Positions 54,684-62,944 of a stretch of DNA of 64,000 bases are shown here, one piece after another. Numbering within the stretch: position 1 is the stretch's first letter; the number at the start of each line of letters is the position of its first letter. The stretch is taken from positions 1 through 64,000 of the forward strand of contig NZ_BIMK01000013.1 in the NCBI RefSeq assembly GCF_004001045.1. Direction: 5' to 3'. Made by a program: the position numbers and the translations under genes. Below the pieces are notes generated by a model that ran no database searches, was not told the origin of the DNA, and saw nothing but the letters and a program-made list of their open reading frames with translations. Source of the stretch: Paenibacillus chibensis. Its GTDB lineage: Bacteria; Bacillota; Bacilli; Paenibacillales; Paenibacillaceae.

Positions 54684-54737
54684 CTCCCAAAAACTTCTTA
54701 CGCCGTATGAGGCCGCGAAGATTCTGGGAGGTTTTTC
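54684..54737 (+). terminator. Terminator of the nitroreductase gene
   Basis: CTCCCA..CTTC / GAAG..TGGGAG imperfect stem followed by GTTTTTC. Confidence 0.6.
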
Positions 54738-54807
54738 ACGTTGTGGAGATCATGTTCATTAGCGCGAACTTACCGGAATAAGTAATATTTTTCCATGAAA
54801 TGATAAA

Positions 54808-54836
54808 TTGACATCAAAATACTCGAAGCTCATAAT
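54808..54836 (+). promoter_or_regulatory. Sigma-A promoter of the amino acid permease gene
   Basis: TTGACA (perfect), 17 bases, CATAAT. It lies about 70 bases before the start codon. Confidence 0.75.
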
Positions 54837-54904
54837 TAAACCCCATAAACTAAATTGCTTTAGCCGTTTAAAGGAAAAGAGAGAGACAACGAGGAGAGGA
54901 CATT

Positions 54905-56290
54905 ATGGATATTTTTCGAAAAAAAACGGTTGGAAGCTTGGACGAAACGGATGGTAAGCTGAAAAGAACGTTGAGTGCTCTGGATCTGACAGCGCTGGGA
55001 GTCGGGGCCATCATAGGGACGGGCATTTTTGTCCTGACAGGTGTGGCAGCGGCAGTACATGCAGGACCGGCGCTCATCATCTCGTTTGCGATTGCGGCTT
55101 TGACATGCGTGCTGTCGGCACTGTGCTATTCGGAGTTTGCCTCCAGCGTTCCGGTTTCAGGAAGCGCCTATGCATACAGCTATGTTGCGTTTGGAGAGAT
55201 TATCGCCTGGGTCCTGGGCTGGGACTTGATTCTGGAATACGGCGTGGCTGCGGCGGCTGTTGCAAGCGGATGGTCTTCCTATTTTACCGGACTGCTCGAT
55301 GGTTTCGGAATCCATCTGCCGGTTGCCATTTCCGGAGCTTATGACGCTTCAAGAGGGTCGATTGTTGATCTGCCTGCGATGGTCATTATTTTCGTCATTA
55401 CCTATTTATTGAACCGGGGTGTTCAGGAGACGGCGCGATTCAACGGCATTATGGTCATCGTCAAGCTGGTTGTCGTGCTGTTATTTATAGGTGTAGGCGC
55501 CTTTTACGTGAAGCCGGATAACTGGTCCCCGTTTCTTCCTTTTGGCGTGGGTGGGGTCATTAACGGGGCGGCCACGGTATTCTTCGCTTATATCGGTTTT
55601 GATGCTGTATCCACGGCGGCTGAAGAGGTAAAAAGACCTCAGCGTGACCTGCCGATTGCCATTATCGCCTCCCTTGCGATCTGCACGCTGCTTTACATAT
55701 TGGTGTCGCTGGTGCTGACGGGGATGGTGCCTTATACTTCCCTGAATGTAGGGGATCCGGTCGCTTTTGCCTTGCGATTCGTGAATCAGAATGCTCTGGC
55801 TGGCCTGACATCGGTGGGGGCGATTGCCGGTATGACAACCGTTCTGCTCGTCATGCTGTTCGGTTTGACTAGGCTTCTCTTTGCGATCTCCCGTGACGGG
55901 TTGATTACGAGCAAGCTTTCCCGTGTCAGCGGCAAAGCTCAGACGCCAACGCAGAGCACCTGGGTGACGGGAACGCTGATCGCTTTGCTGACAGGATTCG
56001 TACCGCTGAGCAAGCTGGCCAATTTGACCAGCATCGGAACGTTGTTTGCTTTTGGGGTCGTTTCCCTTGGAATTATCGCGCTTCGAAAGAACAATCCGGA
56101 TAAGAAAGGCGGATTCAGAGTGCCTTGGGTACCTTTTTTGCCTTTGTTGAGTGCGGCGGCTTGCCTTTATTTAATGATCAATCTGCAGGCGATGACTTGG
56201 ATCGGTTTTGGGGTGTGGATGGTAGTCGGTTTGTTAATTTATTTTATGTACGGCAGAAGGCATAGCTTGCTGAACCATGATCAGTCGTAG
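54905..56290 (+). CDS. APC-family amino acid permease
   Basis: A 461-residue membrane transporter of the APC superfamily with about 12 hydrophobic segments. The substrate-binding unwound helix is IGTGIFVLTG near 37-46, and SALCYSEFASSVPVSGSAYAYSY the second family motif. Sequence style suggests the cationic amino acid transporter branch (YfnA-like). GAGGAGAGGA lies before the ATG. Its own promoter is at 54808. A dif-like dyad is 16 bases beyond the stop. Confidence 0.92.
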   Translation: MDIFRKKTVGSLDETDGKLKRTLSALDLTALGVGAIIGTGIFVLTGVAAAVHAGPALIISFAIAALTCVLSALCYSEFASSVPVSGSAYAYSYVAFGEIIAWVLGWDLILEYGVAAAAVASGWSSYFTGLLDGFGIHLPVAISGAYDASRGSIVDLPAMVIIFVITYLLNRGVQETARFNGIMVIVKLVVVLLFIGVGAFYVKPDNWSPFLPFGVGGVINGAATVFFAYIGFDAVSTAAEEVKRPQRDLPIAIIASLAICTLLYILVSLVLTGMVPYTSLNVGDPVAFALRFVNQNALAGLTSVGAIAGMTTVLLVMLFGLTRLLFAISRDGLITSKLSRVSGKAQTPTQSTWVTGTLIALLTGFVPLSKLANLTSIGTLFAFGVVSLGIIALRKNNPDKKGGFRVPWVPFLPLLSAAACLYLMINLQAMTWIGFGVWMVVGLLIYFMYGRRHSLLNHDQS

Positions 56291-56306
56291 AATGTCAAAA
56301 TGAGTT

Positions 56307-56329
56307 ACGTAAATATAATTATGTAAATC
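56307..56329 (+). repeat. Dif-like dyad, copy 3
   Basis: ACGTAA-ATATAA-TTATGT core with right arm TTATGTAAATC. It matches copies 2 and 4 at 21 of 23 positions. Confidence 0.75.
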
Positions 56330-56465
56330 TAAATGAAGATAATACTTAGCATTTCATTCCTTTCCCCAGCATGAACTGGCGCAAACCCCTCTTTATGTTA
56401 TATGATTTGAATTGGAGGTTTTCTTTTTGCAGGACAAGCTGTCCTCAGGGAGAGGAGGAACATGA

Positions 56466-57758
56466 ATGAAAAGGTATCAACAGCTTGCTTCGATCTTATT
56501 ATTGTTCTGCATATTTTTGAGTGCTTGTTCTTCCCGTGAGGAACAAACGGCAACGCCCGAGAATGCTCCTGCGTTGCAGGATACGGCTGAAGAGACAGCC
56601 GATCAAGGTCAGACTTTGACCGTGGTAGCACCGGATACAGTGAAAACGAACACAAAGGATACAGGTAAATATCAAATCCAGACCAAGCTTACCGATTTTC
56701 AGCTCCTGAGCGAGACGAAGGGCATCGCATGGGGATTGACGCGTAATGAACTCCGCATGTATATGACGAAAAATAACGGGCAGACCTGGGTCAATATTTC
56801 GCCTTCGGCGAATGTGCAGTTTCCTGCAAATCCGCGTTATGGCAAAGATATTTATTTTACAGATCCGATGAACGGCTGGATTGTACGCGATCCGTCAGGA
56901 ATGGCTGAAACGATCGTTCTTCATACGAGTGACGGCGGGGAAACCTGGGATATTTCATCCATTCCCCAAAAAAACAGAGTTTCCGCCATTACGTTCAACA
57001 CGCCGCAACGCGGCTGGATGATGACCACGGCGGATTCCACGACGGGGAAAGAGCTGAAGGTTCTGTACCGCACCGATGACGGCGGCTCTATCTGGAATGT
57101 TGTCATGCAAAATACGGTATATAATCCGGAAAAGTCTACCGTGGCCAGTCCGATCCCTCATCTTGGCTATACCATCGGGGTATCCTTCGTAGATCCCCTA
57201 CGTGGCTATGCGATGGTCCAGGAGCTCGGAGAGCCCAAGCTGTACCAGACTCTCGACGGAGGAAACAAATGGATATCGGGACCGTCGTTCTTTAACCGGG
57301 AAAAGCTGAAAAATTGCGTGAATTACACGACAGACCGTCCGCAGTTTTTCGATGCTGGCCGCCAAAACGGCTGGATTTCGATCGGCTGCAAAAACGGAAA
57401 CGAAACCAAATACAACGGCTATTTCACCGGGGACGGCGGAGCCACATGGAAATTTGCCAACTTCGGGCTCGGTGTCAGTAAAGGGCTGAATCAGGATATT
57501 CTCCCCACATTTATTGGGCCGAACGAGGGCTGGGCACTGATCGGCAGCACGATCTATCATACGTTGGATCAGGGGAAAACATGGTCTCTCGTTTCCGATA
57601 ACGAGGTCATTAAGGAAAAGCTCGTGGAATATCCGGAGGTAGTCAAGCTGCAGTTTTCCTCGCCAAGGGTCGGTTGGCTTTTAATGGAGAATAATGAACA
57701 AAAAAGCTCGCGACTTCTTCAAACGACGGACGGCGGTTTGAATTGGAGAGTGTTATAA
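56466..57758 (+). CDS. BNR/YCF48-like lipoprotein
   Basis: A 430-residue lipoprotein with lipobox LSAC, then a 50-residue Thr/Glu-rich linker. The rest is a beta-propeller with at least six Asp-box repeats of form S/T-x-D-x-G-x-T-W: TSDGGETW, RTDDGGSIW, TLDGGNKW, TGDGGATW, TLDQGKTW and TTDGGLNW. YCF48/Hcf136-like proteins have this fold; binding partner unknown. AGAGGAGGAA precedes the ATG. Confidence 0.87.
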   Translation: MKRYQQLASILLLFCIFLSACSSREEQTATPENAPALQDTAEETADQGQTLTVVAPDTVKTNTKDTGKYQIQTKLTDFQLLSETKGIAWGLTRNELRMYMTKNNGQTWVNISPSANVQFPANPRYGKDIYFTDPMNGWIVRDPSGMAETIVLHTSDGGETWDISSIPQKNRVSAITFNTPQRGWMMTTADSTTGKELKVLYRTDDGGSIWNVVMQNTVYNPEKSTVASPIPHLGYTIGVSFVDPLRGYAMVQELGEPKLYQTLDGGNKWISGPSFFNREKLKNCVNYTTDRPQFFDAGRQNGWISIGCKNGNETKYNGYFTGDGGATWKFANFGLGVSKGLNQDILPTFIGPNEGWALIGSTIYHTLDQGKTWSLVSDNEVIKEKLVEYPEVVKLQFSSPRVGWLLMENNEQKSSRLLQTTDGGLNWRVL

Positions 57759-57760
57759 GG

Positions 57761-57789
57761 GACGGAGAACTTTGGTTCTCCGTTTTTTA
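57761..57789 (+). terminator. Terminator of the BNR lipoprotein gene
   Basis: Perfect stem ACGGAGAAC / GTTCTCCGT with TTTTTT after it. Confidence 0.93.
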
Positions 57790-57845
57790 TTTGTTACCAG
57801 CGATTTGGAGGAGGAAAGCCATCATAAATATCAAAAATTTAATAA

Positions 57846-57861
57846 TGTGAAATAAATCACA
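57846..57861 (+). promoter_or_regulatory. FNR box
   Basis: TGTGA-AATAAA-TCACA, a perfect match to the Gram-positive Fnr consensus (TGTGA-N6-TCACA). A TATGAT -10 (57878-57883) lies downstream, so the box centre is about 36 to 41 bases before the start of transcription, as in class II activation. Confidence 0.85.
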
Positions 57862-57928
57862 ATGTTAATGTTGCGGTTATGATACGCTAAGGGTGTAAGG
57901 AGAACCTAAACATACGGGAGTGAGAATC

Positions 57929-58108
57929 ATGACCAACTTTACTCAAGATAAAACGACGGAATACTTCCTTCAGTTCTGCTACAACTGTCAGGATGCATAT
58001 ACTTGCGACACGGAAGAGAAATGCAAGCAATGCTGGATGGCTCAGGGACTGCTGGACGGGGAACAGCAAGATGAAACCCGTTACTATCTGGATCAGGTTC
58101 ATGCGTAA
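57929..58108 (+). CDS. Cys-rich small protein, FNR-controlled, unrecognised
   Basis: A 59-residue protein with a five-cysteine pattern C17-x2-C20-x5-C26-x5-C32-x2-C35 (region FCYNCQDAYTCDTEEKCKQC). There is no signal peptide and it is acidic. Pairs of CxxC suggest a zinc or iron-sulfur site. GGGAG lies 8 bases before the ATG at 57929. The FNR box and -10 lie in the 75 bases before it, and a strong terminator follows at 58130, so it is a single-gene, oxygen-regulated unit. I know no family. Confidence 0.8.
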   Translation: MTNFTQDKTTEYFLQFCYNCQDAYTCDTEEKCKQCWMAQGLLDGEQQDETRYYLDQVHA

Positions 58109-58129
58109 CCAAGCGGCATATTCAACGTG

Positions 58130-58168
58130 AAACCTCCACACGCGTAAAAAGCGAAGTGGAGGTTTTTT
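58130..58168 (+). terminator. Terminator of the Cys-rich miniprotein gene
   Basis: AAACCTCCAC / GTGGAGGTTT with 16-base loop and TTTTT. Confidence 0.88.
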
Positions 58169-58257
58169 TGTCAACCCTGCTGCATATACTTGTTATGAAC
58201 AGGCCCACTAGAGTTTCTGCACCACCTTAGCCTAAAGTCAATAGAGGAGGGAGAAGC

Positions 58258-58695
58258 ATGCCAGGAGAGACGTCATTTTGGATGTTTGACTTCTTCGGTA
58301 AAGTCATGCCGATTTTTTTTGTCGTAATTATCGGTATTATCATCTTGTCGGCAGGCAGAGGATTGCTGCAGTGGGGGCGGAATAACAAGCAGCCTGTTCT
58401 CACCGTGGATTCCCGAATCGTCAGCAAGCGGACGGAAATCAACCAGCATCATCATCACGAGCCGAATGACCATATGACCAGTCATACGAATACGACGTAT
58501 TTCATTACCTTTGAGGTGGACAGCGGCGATCGCATGGAATTTACCGTCAACGGTCAGCAGTACGGATTATGCGCCGAAGGCGATTCCGGGCGGCTTACTT
58601 TTCAAGGCACGAGGTTCAAGGGTTTCGAAAGGAACATGCGCTTTGCCAGGGAAGCACAATCTGGCGCGCGTTATCGCGATTATGAGCATTTCTGA
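58258..58695 (+). CDS. DUF2500 family membrane protein
   Basis: A 145-residue protein with one N-terminal membrane helix (about 15-35) and a beta-rich soluble part of the DUF2500 pattern: VDSRIVSKRTEINQHHHHEP, TTYFITFEVDSGDRMEFTVNG and EGDSGRLTFQGTRFKGFER. A His-rich stretch (NQHHHHEPNDH) might bind metal. Function unknown. GAGGAGGG precedes the ATG. Confidence 0.85.
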   Translation: MPGETSFWMFDFFGKVMPIFFVVIIGIIILSAGRGLLQWGRNNKQPVLTVDSRIVSKRTEINQHHHHEPNDHMTSHTNTTYFITFEVDSGDRMEFTVNGQQYGLCAEGDSGRLTFQGTRFKGFERNMRFAREAQSGARYRDYEHF

Positions 58696-58713
58696 TCGTA
58701 ACTAGCGTATAAT

Positions 58714-58746
58714 GGGACCGATTCCTTACGGAAGCGGTCTTTTTTG
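58714..58746 (+). terminator. Terminator of the DUF2500 gene
   Basis: GACCGATTCC / GGAAGCGGTC with loop TTAC and TTTTTT. Confidence 0.92.
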
Positions 58747-58824
58747 TTTCGCAAGTGTTTCTTGATTTTGTTCCACGGGTGAATTTAAAGTAGAAGCAGC
58801 AGGTATAACAAGGAGGAATTGAAT

Positions 58825-59571
58825 ATGGCTTTTGATGAGCTTGTCGTCGTTGTGACCGGAGCTGCACAGGGAATTGGATATGGCGTCGCTAAAGCTTTTG
58901 CCGAACAAGGGGCACGCTTGGTTCTGGGGGATCGGAATGAAGAGCAGGGAGCCGCAGCGGCTGCGGCTATTCGTAATGAGGGGGGACAGGCTGTTTATGT
59001 TCCCTGCGATGTACGTAACGAGGATGATATTAAAGAGCTGATGCGTACGGCTGCGAATGAGTACGGAACGATCGACATTCTGATTAATAATGCGGGAGTT
59101 TCACGCTGGAAGTCCCCTTATGATCTGACGTCGGACGAGTGGGATGACATCTTGAATACAAATGTAAGAAGCTGCTTCCTGGCGACCCGGGAGGCTGCTC
59201 GATATATGAAGAAGCATGGAAACGGCGCCGTAGTGAATATGGCGTCCACCCGGGCGATCATGAGCGAGCCTGATACCGAAGCCTATGCTGCTTCGAAAGG
59301 CGCCATCGTGGCGTTAACGCATGCCATGGCTGTCTCGCTTGGGCCCGACGGTATTCGTGTGAACTGCATCAGCCCGGGGTGGATCGAAACCGGGAATTAC
59401 GAATCACTCAAGAAGGCCGATCATGAGCAGCACCCCGCCGGACGCGTCGGGAAACCGTCCGACATTGCCAGGGCATGCCTTTATTTGGCAGATCCGGACA
59501 ATTCATTCGTAACCGGGACGCATCTGGTGGTGGATGGCGGAATGACGCGTAAAATGATATACGAACCGTAA
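58825..59571 (+). CDS. SDR-family oxidoreductase (glucose-dehydrogenase-like)
   Basis: A 248-residue classical SDR. The cofactor loop is TGAAQGIGYGV, the Ser-Tyr-Lys set lies in NMASTRAIMSEPDTEAYAASKG and NNAG is ILINNAGVS. PGWIETGNYE and the C-terminal TGTHLVVDGGMT complete the pattern. Substrate unknown. I chose the ATG at 58825 (AAGGAGG 8 to 9 bases upstream) over TTG at 58819. It is unrelated by operon to the SDR at 27431. Confidence 0.9.
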   Translation: MAFDELVVVVTGAAQGIGYGVAKAFAEQGARLVLGDRNEEQGAAAAAAIRNEGGQAVYVPCDVRNEDDIKELMRTAANEYGTIDILINNAGVSRWKSPYDLTSDEWDDILNTNVRSCFLATREAARYMKKHGNGAVVNMASTRAIMSEPDTEAYAASKGAIVALTHAMAVSLGPDGIRVNCISPGWIETGNYESLKKADHEQHPAGRVGKPSDIARACLYLADPDNSFVTGTHLVVDGGMTRKMIYEP

Positions 59572-59688
59572 CTTTTCTCCTGAGCAGTTGGCCCTAAAGG
59601 CTTCCAATATTTCTCTATCGCAAAGAAAAAGGATAATACTTACAATTCTGCCTAGTTCCATTTATACAGGCTGGAGCAGTATTCCGCG

Positions 59689-59731
59689 AGATGAGCTTGT
59701 CCTATAAGGACATGGGCTCATCTTTTTTTTC
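59689..59731 (+). terminator. Terminator downstream of the SDR gene
   Basis: AGATGAGC..GTCC / GGAC..GCTCATCT hairpin with a run of eight T. Confidence 0.88.
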
Positions 59732-59840
59732 GTTATCAATGCTATAATAACTCCGTTTACGATAGATAGTGAGCTATACACGCATCTTTGAACATGAGGA
59801 TTGAGCTGGAATCGTCCTCACATAGGAATGGAGGGAAATT

Positions 59841-61607
59841 ATGATTGTCAAAAATTCTCGATGGCTTGCAGGCTTGCTGCTTCTTGCCGCTTCGCTTCTG
59901 GTCGGTTTTCAGTCGCCGACGCAGGGCCTCAAGGCGACTTGGGTATGGCAGACTGAACTGATCGAGGATGGCGGAGAGAAATTGCTTGATTTTGCGCGTC
60001 AACAAGGCATCAATTTAATCTACTTACAAATCAATCGGGATTTGCCTAATGCCACCTATGAGACGTTTATACAGCATGCGCATGAGGGTGGAGTCGCAGT
60101 TCATGCCTTAGGCGGTGATCCCGGCTGGGCGCTTTCGGTACATAAGGATCGCTTGCTTGGACTAGCCGATTGGACCATGAATTACAATGCCAGTGTACCT
60201 GCGGATAACCGGTTCGATGGCATTCATCTCGATATAGAACCGTACGTCCTTCCGCAGTGGGAAACGGATCAGGGGGAAGTGATCTCCTCCTGGATGAACA
60301 ACATGCAGGCTTTTCTGGACAGAGCGAAGGGGAAGGGCCTTGAGCTTGGGCTTGATGTTCCTTTCTGGTTCGACTCCTACGCAACCCCGGAAGGAGGAAG
60401 CCTCAATGAGTGGCTGATGACGGCCTTCGATCAAGTTACCGTGCTTGCATACCGCAACGTCGTTGATTCCGACCATGGCATCGTCAGCCTGTCTCAGGAT
60501 GAATTGAAGCTGGCTGACAAGCTGGGCAAGCCGCTTCTCATTGGCGTCAACACGAAGGAGATGCCCGGAGAGAGCCATACGACGTTTTACGGCCGGAGCA
60601 AGGAGCAGATGAACGAGTCATTAAGTGATCTAACCGGGCAATTAAGCGCGTATTCGTCCTTTGCCGGGATCGCGGTTCATGATTTCCGCAACTGGGAGAA
60701 CATGCCGGGCGGCGACGGGTCGGGAGGTTCGGAGCCTGGGGGCGGGAAGCCGGATCCAGATCCCGGAGATCAAGATCAAGTGCCGGATGCCGATCCGATT
60801 GACCGGGATTCAAAGGTCAGAGGAACATACATCTGGGAAGCCAATGAAGTTCTTCAGAACGGGCAGGAAATCCTTGATTTTGCCAAGGAGAAACATCTGA
60901 ATTGGCTTTATGTCCGGCTCGATCTGCAGCAGCCCTACAGCGCGTATACTTCATTTATCAAACAAGCGTCTGCAGCCGGCATCGAAGTTCATGCCATGGG
61001 CGGACATCCGATATGGGCTCTCGAGGAAAACCGAGCCAAAATGATGAAGCTGGTTCATTACGTGAAGAATTACAACCGTGCCGTCCAAGGAGACGAACGT
61101 TTTCACGGAATCCATCTGGATATCGAGCCTTATGTGCTTCCCGACTGGAAGACGGATCCCGCGGAAGTCATTGCCGAGTGGACATCCAATGTGGATGCCT
61201 TCGTTCGTGAGCTGAAAAAGGATTCCAGCTTGGAGGCTAGCATGGATTTAGCTGTATGGCTGGATAAATACAAGGTTCCTGGCGAGGACATTTCGCTCAG
61301 CAAATGGATGATCGACCGCATGGATCACGTATCTCTAATGGCTTTCAGGGATACCGCCGTCGGGTCGAACGGCATTGTGAGCGTGTCCAAGGAGGAGATC
61401 GCATTTGCGGATGAACTGGGCAAACCGCTGTTGATATCGGTCGAAATGAAAGAGAGTCACGAAGGCAATCACATTACCTTTTCCGAGGAAGGTTCAGCCT
61501 ACATGGAAGGGGAGCTTGCGAAGGTAGCCGAACTCTTGAAAAATTCACCGTCATATACGGGTAATCTGGTTCACGCCTATGATTATTGGAAGAACGCCAA
61601 ACCGTAA
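59841..61607 (+). CDS. Secreted protein with two tandem TIM-barrel-like glycosidase-type domains
   Basis: A 588-residue exported protein. A signal peptide (1-30) is followed by domain A (about 32-290), a Gly/Pro/Asp linker (about 290-325) and domain B (about 330-588). The domains are clear duplicates: both have F.GIHLDIEPYVLP.W, HA.GG.P.WAL, and LGKPLLI.V. HLDIEPY is the kind of acidic motif seen at the active strand of GH18-like barrels, so wall or polysaccharide hydrolysis is possible, but no family is recognised. GGAGGG precedes the ATG. Confidence 0.78.
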   Translation: MIVKNSRWLAGLLLLAASLLVGFQSPTQGLKATWVWQTELIEDGGEKLLDFARQQGINLIYLQINRDLPNATYETFIQHAHEGGVAVHALGGDPGWALSVHKDRLLGLADWTMNYNASVPADNRFDGIHLDIEPYVLPQWETDQGEVISSWMNNMQAFLDRAKGKGLELGLDVPFWFDSYATPEGGSLNEWLMTAFDQVTVLAYRNVVDSDHGIVSLSQDELKLADKLGKPLLIGVNTKEMPGESHTTFYGRSKEQMNESLSDLTGQLSAYSSFAGIAVHDFRNWENMPGGDGSGGSEPGGGKPDPDPGDQDQVPDADPIDRDSKVRGTYIWEANEVLQNGQEILDFAKEKHLNWLYVRLDLQQPYSAYTSFIKQASAAGIEVHAMGGHPIWALEENRAKMMKLVHYVKNYNRAVQGDERFHGIHLDIEPYVLPDWKTDPAEVIAEWTSNVDAFVRELKKDSSLEASMDLAVWLDKYKVPGEDISLSKWMIDRMDHVSLMAFRDTAVGSNGIVSVSKEEIAFADELGKPLLISVEMKESHEGNHITFSEEGSAYMEGELAKVAELLKNSPSYTGNLVHAYDYWKNAKP

Positions 61608-61620
61608 TTGGCGATTCAGC

Positions 61621-61654
61621 ACTGCCTGATTCTTTGGAATCAGGCAGTTTTTTG
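61621..61654 (+). terminator. Terminator after the two-barrel gene
   Basis: Perfect ACTGCCTGATTC / GAATCAGGCAGT stem with loop TTTG and a T run. Confidence 0.94.
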
Positions 61655-61752
61655 CGTTCATAGGTTCACTCCACTAGGCATTCACACAGAAAAGATGAGG
61701 CGCATAACATAAGGTGTTAGCATTTAGGGAGATTAAAGGAGCGTGAAGGAGT

Positions 61753-62859
61753 ATGGCAGGTTTGGAAAAGAATTATTTTGCACGCGGAAATACGGCTGCC
61801 GGCTTATATACGTTATATGATTCCGTCCTGAAGGGGCTGGATACCGTATTTGTCATTAACGGCCGGACCGGATCGGGAACATCACGGGTGCTGAACGAAT
61901 TGGCAGAGGCTTGGCGGCAAACCGATTGGACCAAGCACTATATACATGATGCTTTGGATCAGGAGCGGCTGGAGGGTATTATACTCGAAGAGGCACGGAT
62001 CGGGATTATCGACGGGAATGCATGGAGTGCGGATCCGGTGCTGGAGGGCACGGAAATCCGCATTCTGGATGCAAGTCAGACCCAGCGCGAAGAGCTCCTG
62101 GAGGAAGCAGAGACAGGGACGAAGCAGCAGGAGCTTGAAATCGGAACACTTTACCAACATGCCTACGACACGTTCCTCATAACGCTGCGGATTCATGACG
62201 AGTGGGAAAAGTTCTATATCGATCATCTGGACCGGGAGACTGCCAACCGGATTACTTCTGAATTCGCGGATCATTACCTGATTCCGGTCCGATCCAAAGA
62301 AGCGTCGATTACGCGCCGTTTTCTCGGCGCAGCGACTTGGCAGGGGGCCGTGGATTATGTTCCTAACTTAACGGCAGATCTCCGCACGCGGATTTTCGTG
62401 AAGGGCCGTCCCGGATCCGGTAAATCCACCATGTTTAAAAAGCTGGCCAAGGAAGCCGAGGCTCGCGGAATCGATACGGAAGTTTACCACTGCGGCTTTG
62501 ATCCCAATAGCCTTGATATGCTCATTTTCCCGGAGCTCAGCCTGGCGATTTTCGATAGTACCGCCCCGCATGAGCATTTCCCGGTTCGCGAGGGAGACAG
62601 CATTCTTGATGTATATGAGCTGGCGATTCAAGCGGGTACCGACGAGGCCTATGCCGATGAAATTGCCGAAATTCGCGCCCGGTATACCGCATCCATGAAA
62701 AAGTCGATCGGATTTTTGACCGAAGCGAAGCGAATCCGCGACGAAGTATGGGAAGCCTATGACGCGGCGACCGATCAGGCGGCGCTCAAAGCTTTGGCCG
62801 TTGATATCATCCGTCAGGTCGAAGCGCTGACCAATACTTCAACGCTAACGAATGAATAA
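61753..62859 (+). CDS. PRK06851-type P-loop protein with two NTPase halves
   Basis: A 368-residue cytoplasmic protein made of two P-loop halves. The second has an intact Walker A, GRPGSGKSTM (about 219-228). The first reads GRTGSGTSRV (about 38-47), so the key Lys is Thr. Matched stretches LE.LIF and ILDAS/IFDSTAPHEHF follow each. I recall this layout from the PRK06851 family, of unknown role. The ATG at 61753 has AAGGAGCG upstream. A dif-like dyad begins 3 bases after its stop. Confidence 0.78.
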   Translation: MAGLEKNYFARGNTAAGLYTLYDSVLKGLDTVFVINGRTGSGTSRVLNELAEAWRQTDWTKHYIHDALDQERLEGIILEEARIGIIDGNAWSADPVLEGTEIRILDASQTQREELLEEAETGTKQQELEIGTLYQHAYDTFLITLRIHDEWEKFYIDHLDRETANRITSEFADHYLIPVRSKEASITRRFLGAATWQGAVDYVPNLTADLRTRIFVKGRPGSGKSTMFKKLAKEAEARGIDTEVYHCGFDPNSLDMLIFPELSLAIFDSTAPHEHFPVREGDSILDVYELAIQAGTDEAYADEIAEIRARYTASMKKSIGFLTEAKRIRDEVWEAYDAATDQAALKALAVDIIRQVEALTNTSTLTNE

Positions 62860-62861
62860 TA

Positions 62862-62884
62862 ACATAAATATAATTATGTAAACT
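62862..62884 (+). repeat. Dif-like dyad, copy 4
   Basis: Identical over 23 bases to copy 2 (31154-31176). It lies between convergent genes. Confidence 0.8.
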
Positions 62885-62892
62885 ATTCCGCT

Positions 62893-62932
62893 TAAAAATA
62901 AACCCTTTCCTCTCGGATGCTGAGGGAAGGGG
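62893..62932 (-). terminator. Terminator of the second sugar-binding lipoprotein gene
   Basis: On the minus strand CCCTTCCCTC / GAGGAAAGGG with TTTATTTTT. It is also between convergent genes. Confidence 0.8.
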
Positions 62933-62944
62933 TGAACGTGTTTC

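Noticed and set aside
51890..61705. Shared 13-mer GCGCATAACATAA at about 51898 and 61690
   Set aside because: A 13-base match is expected many times by chance in 64 kb.
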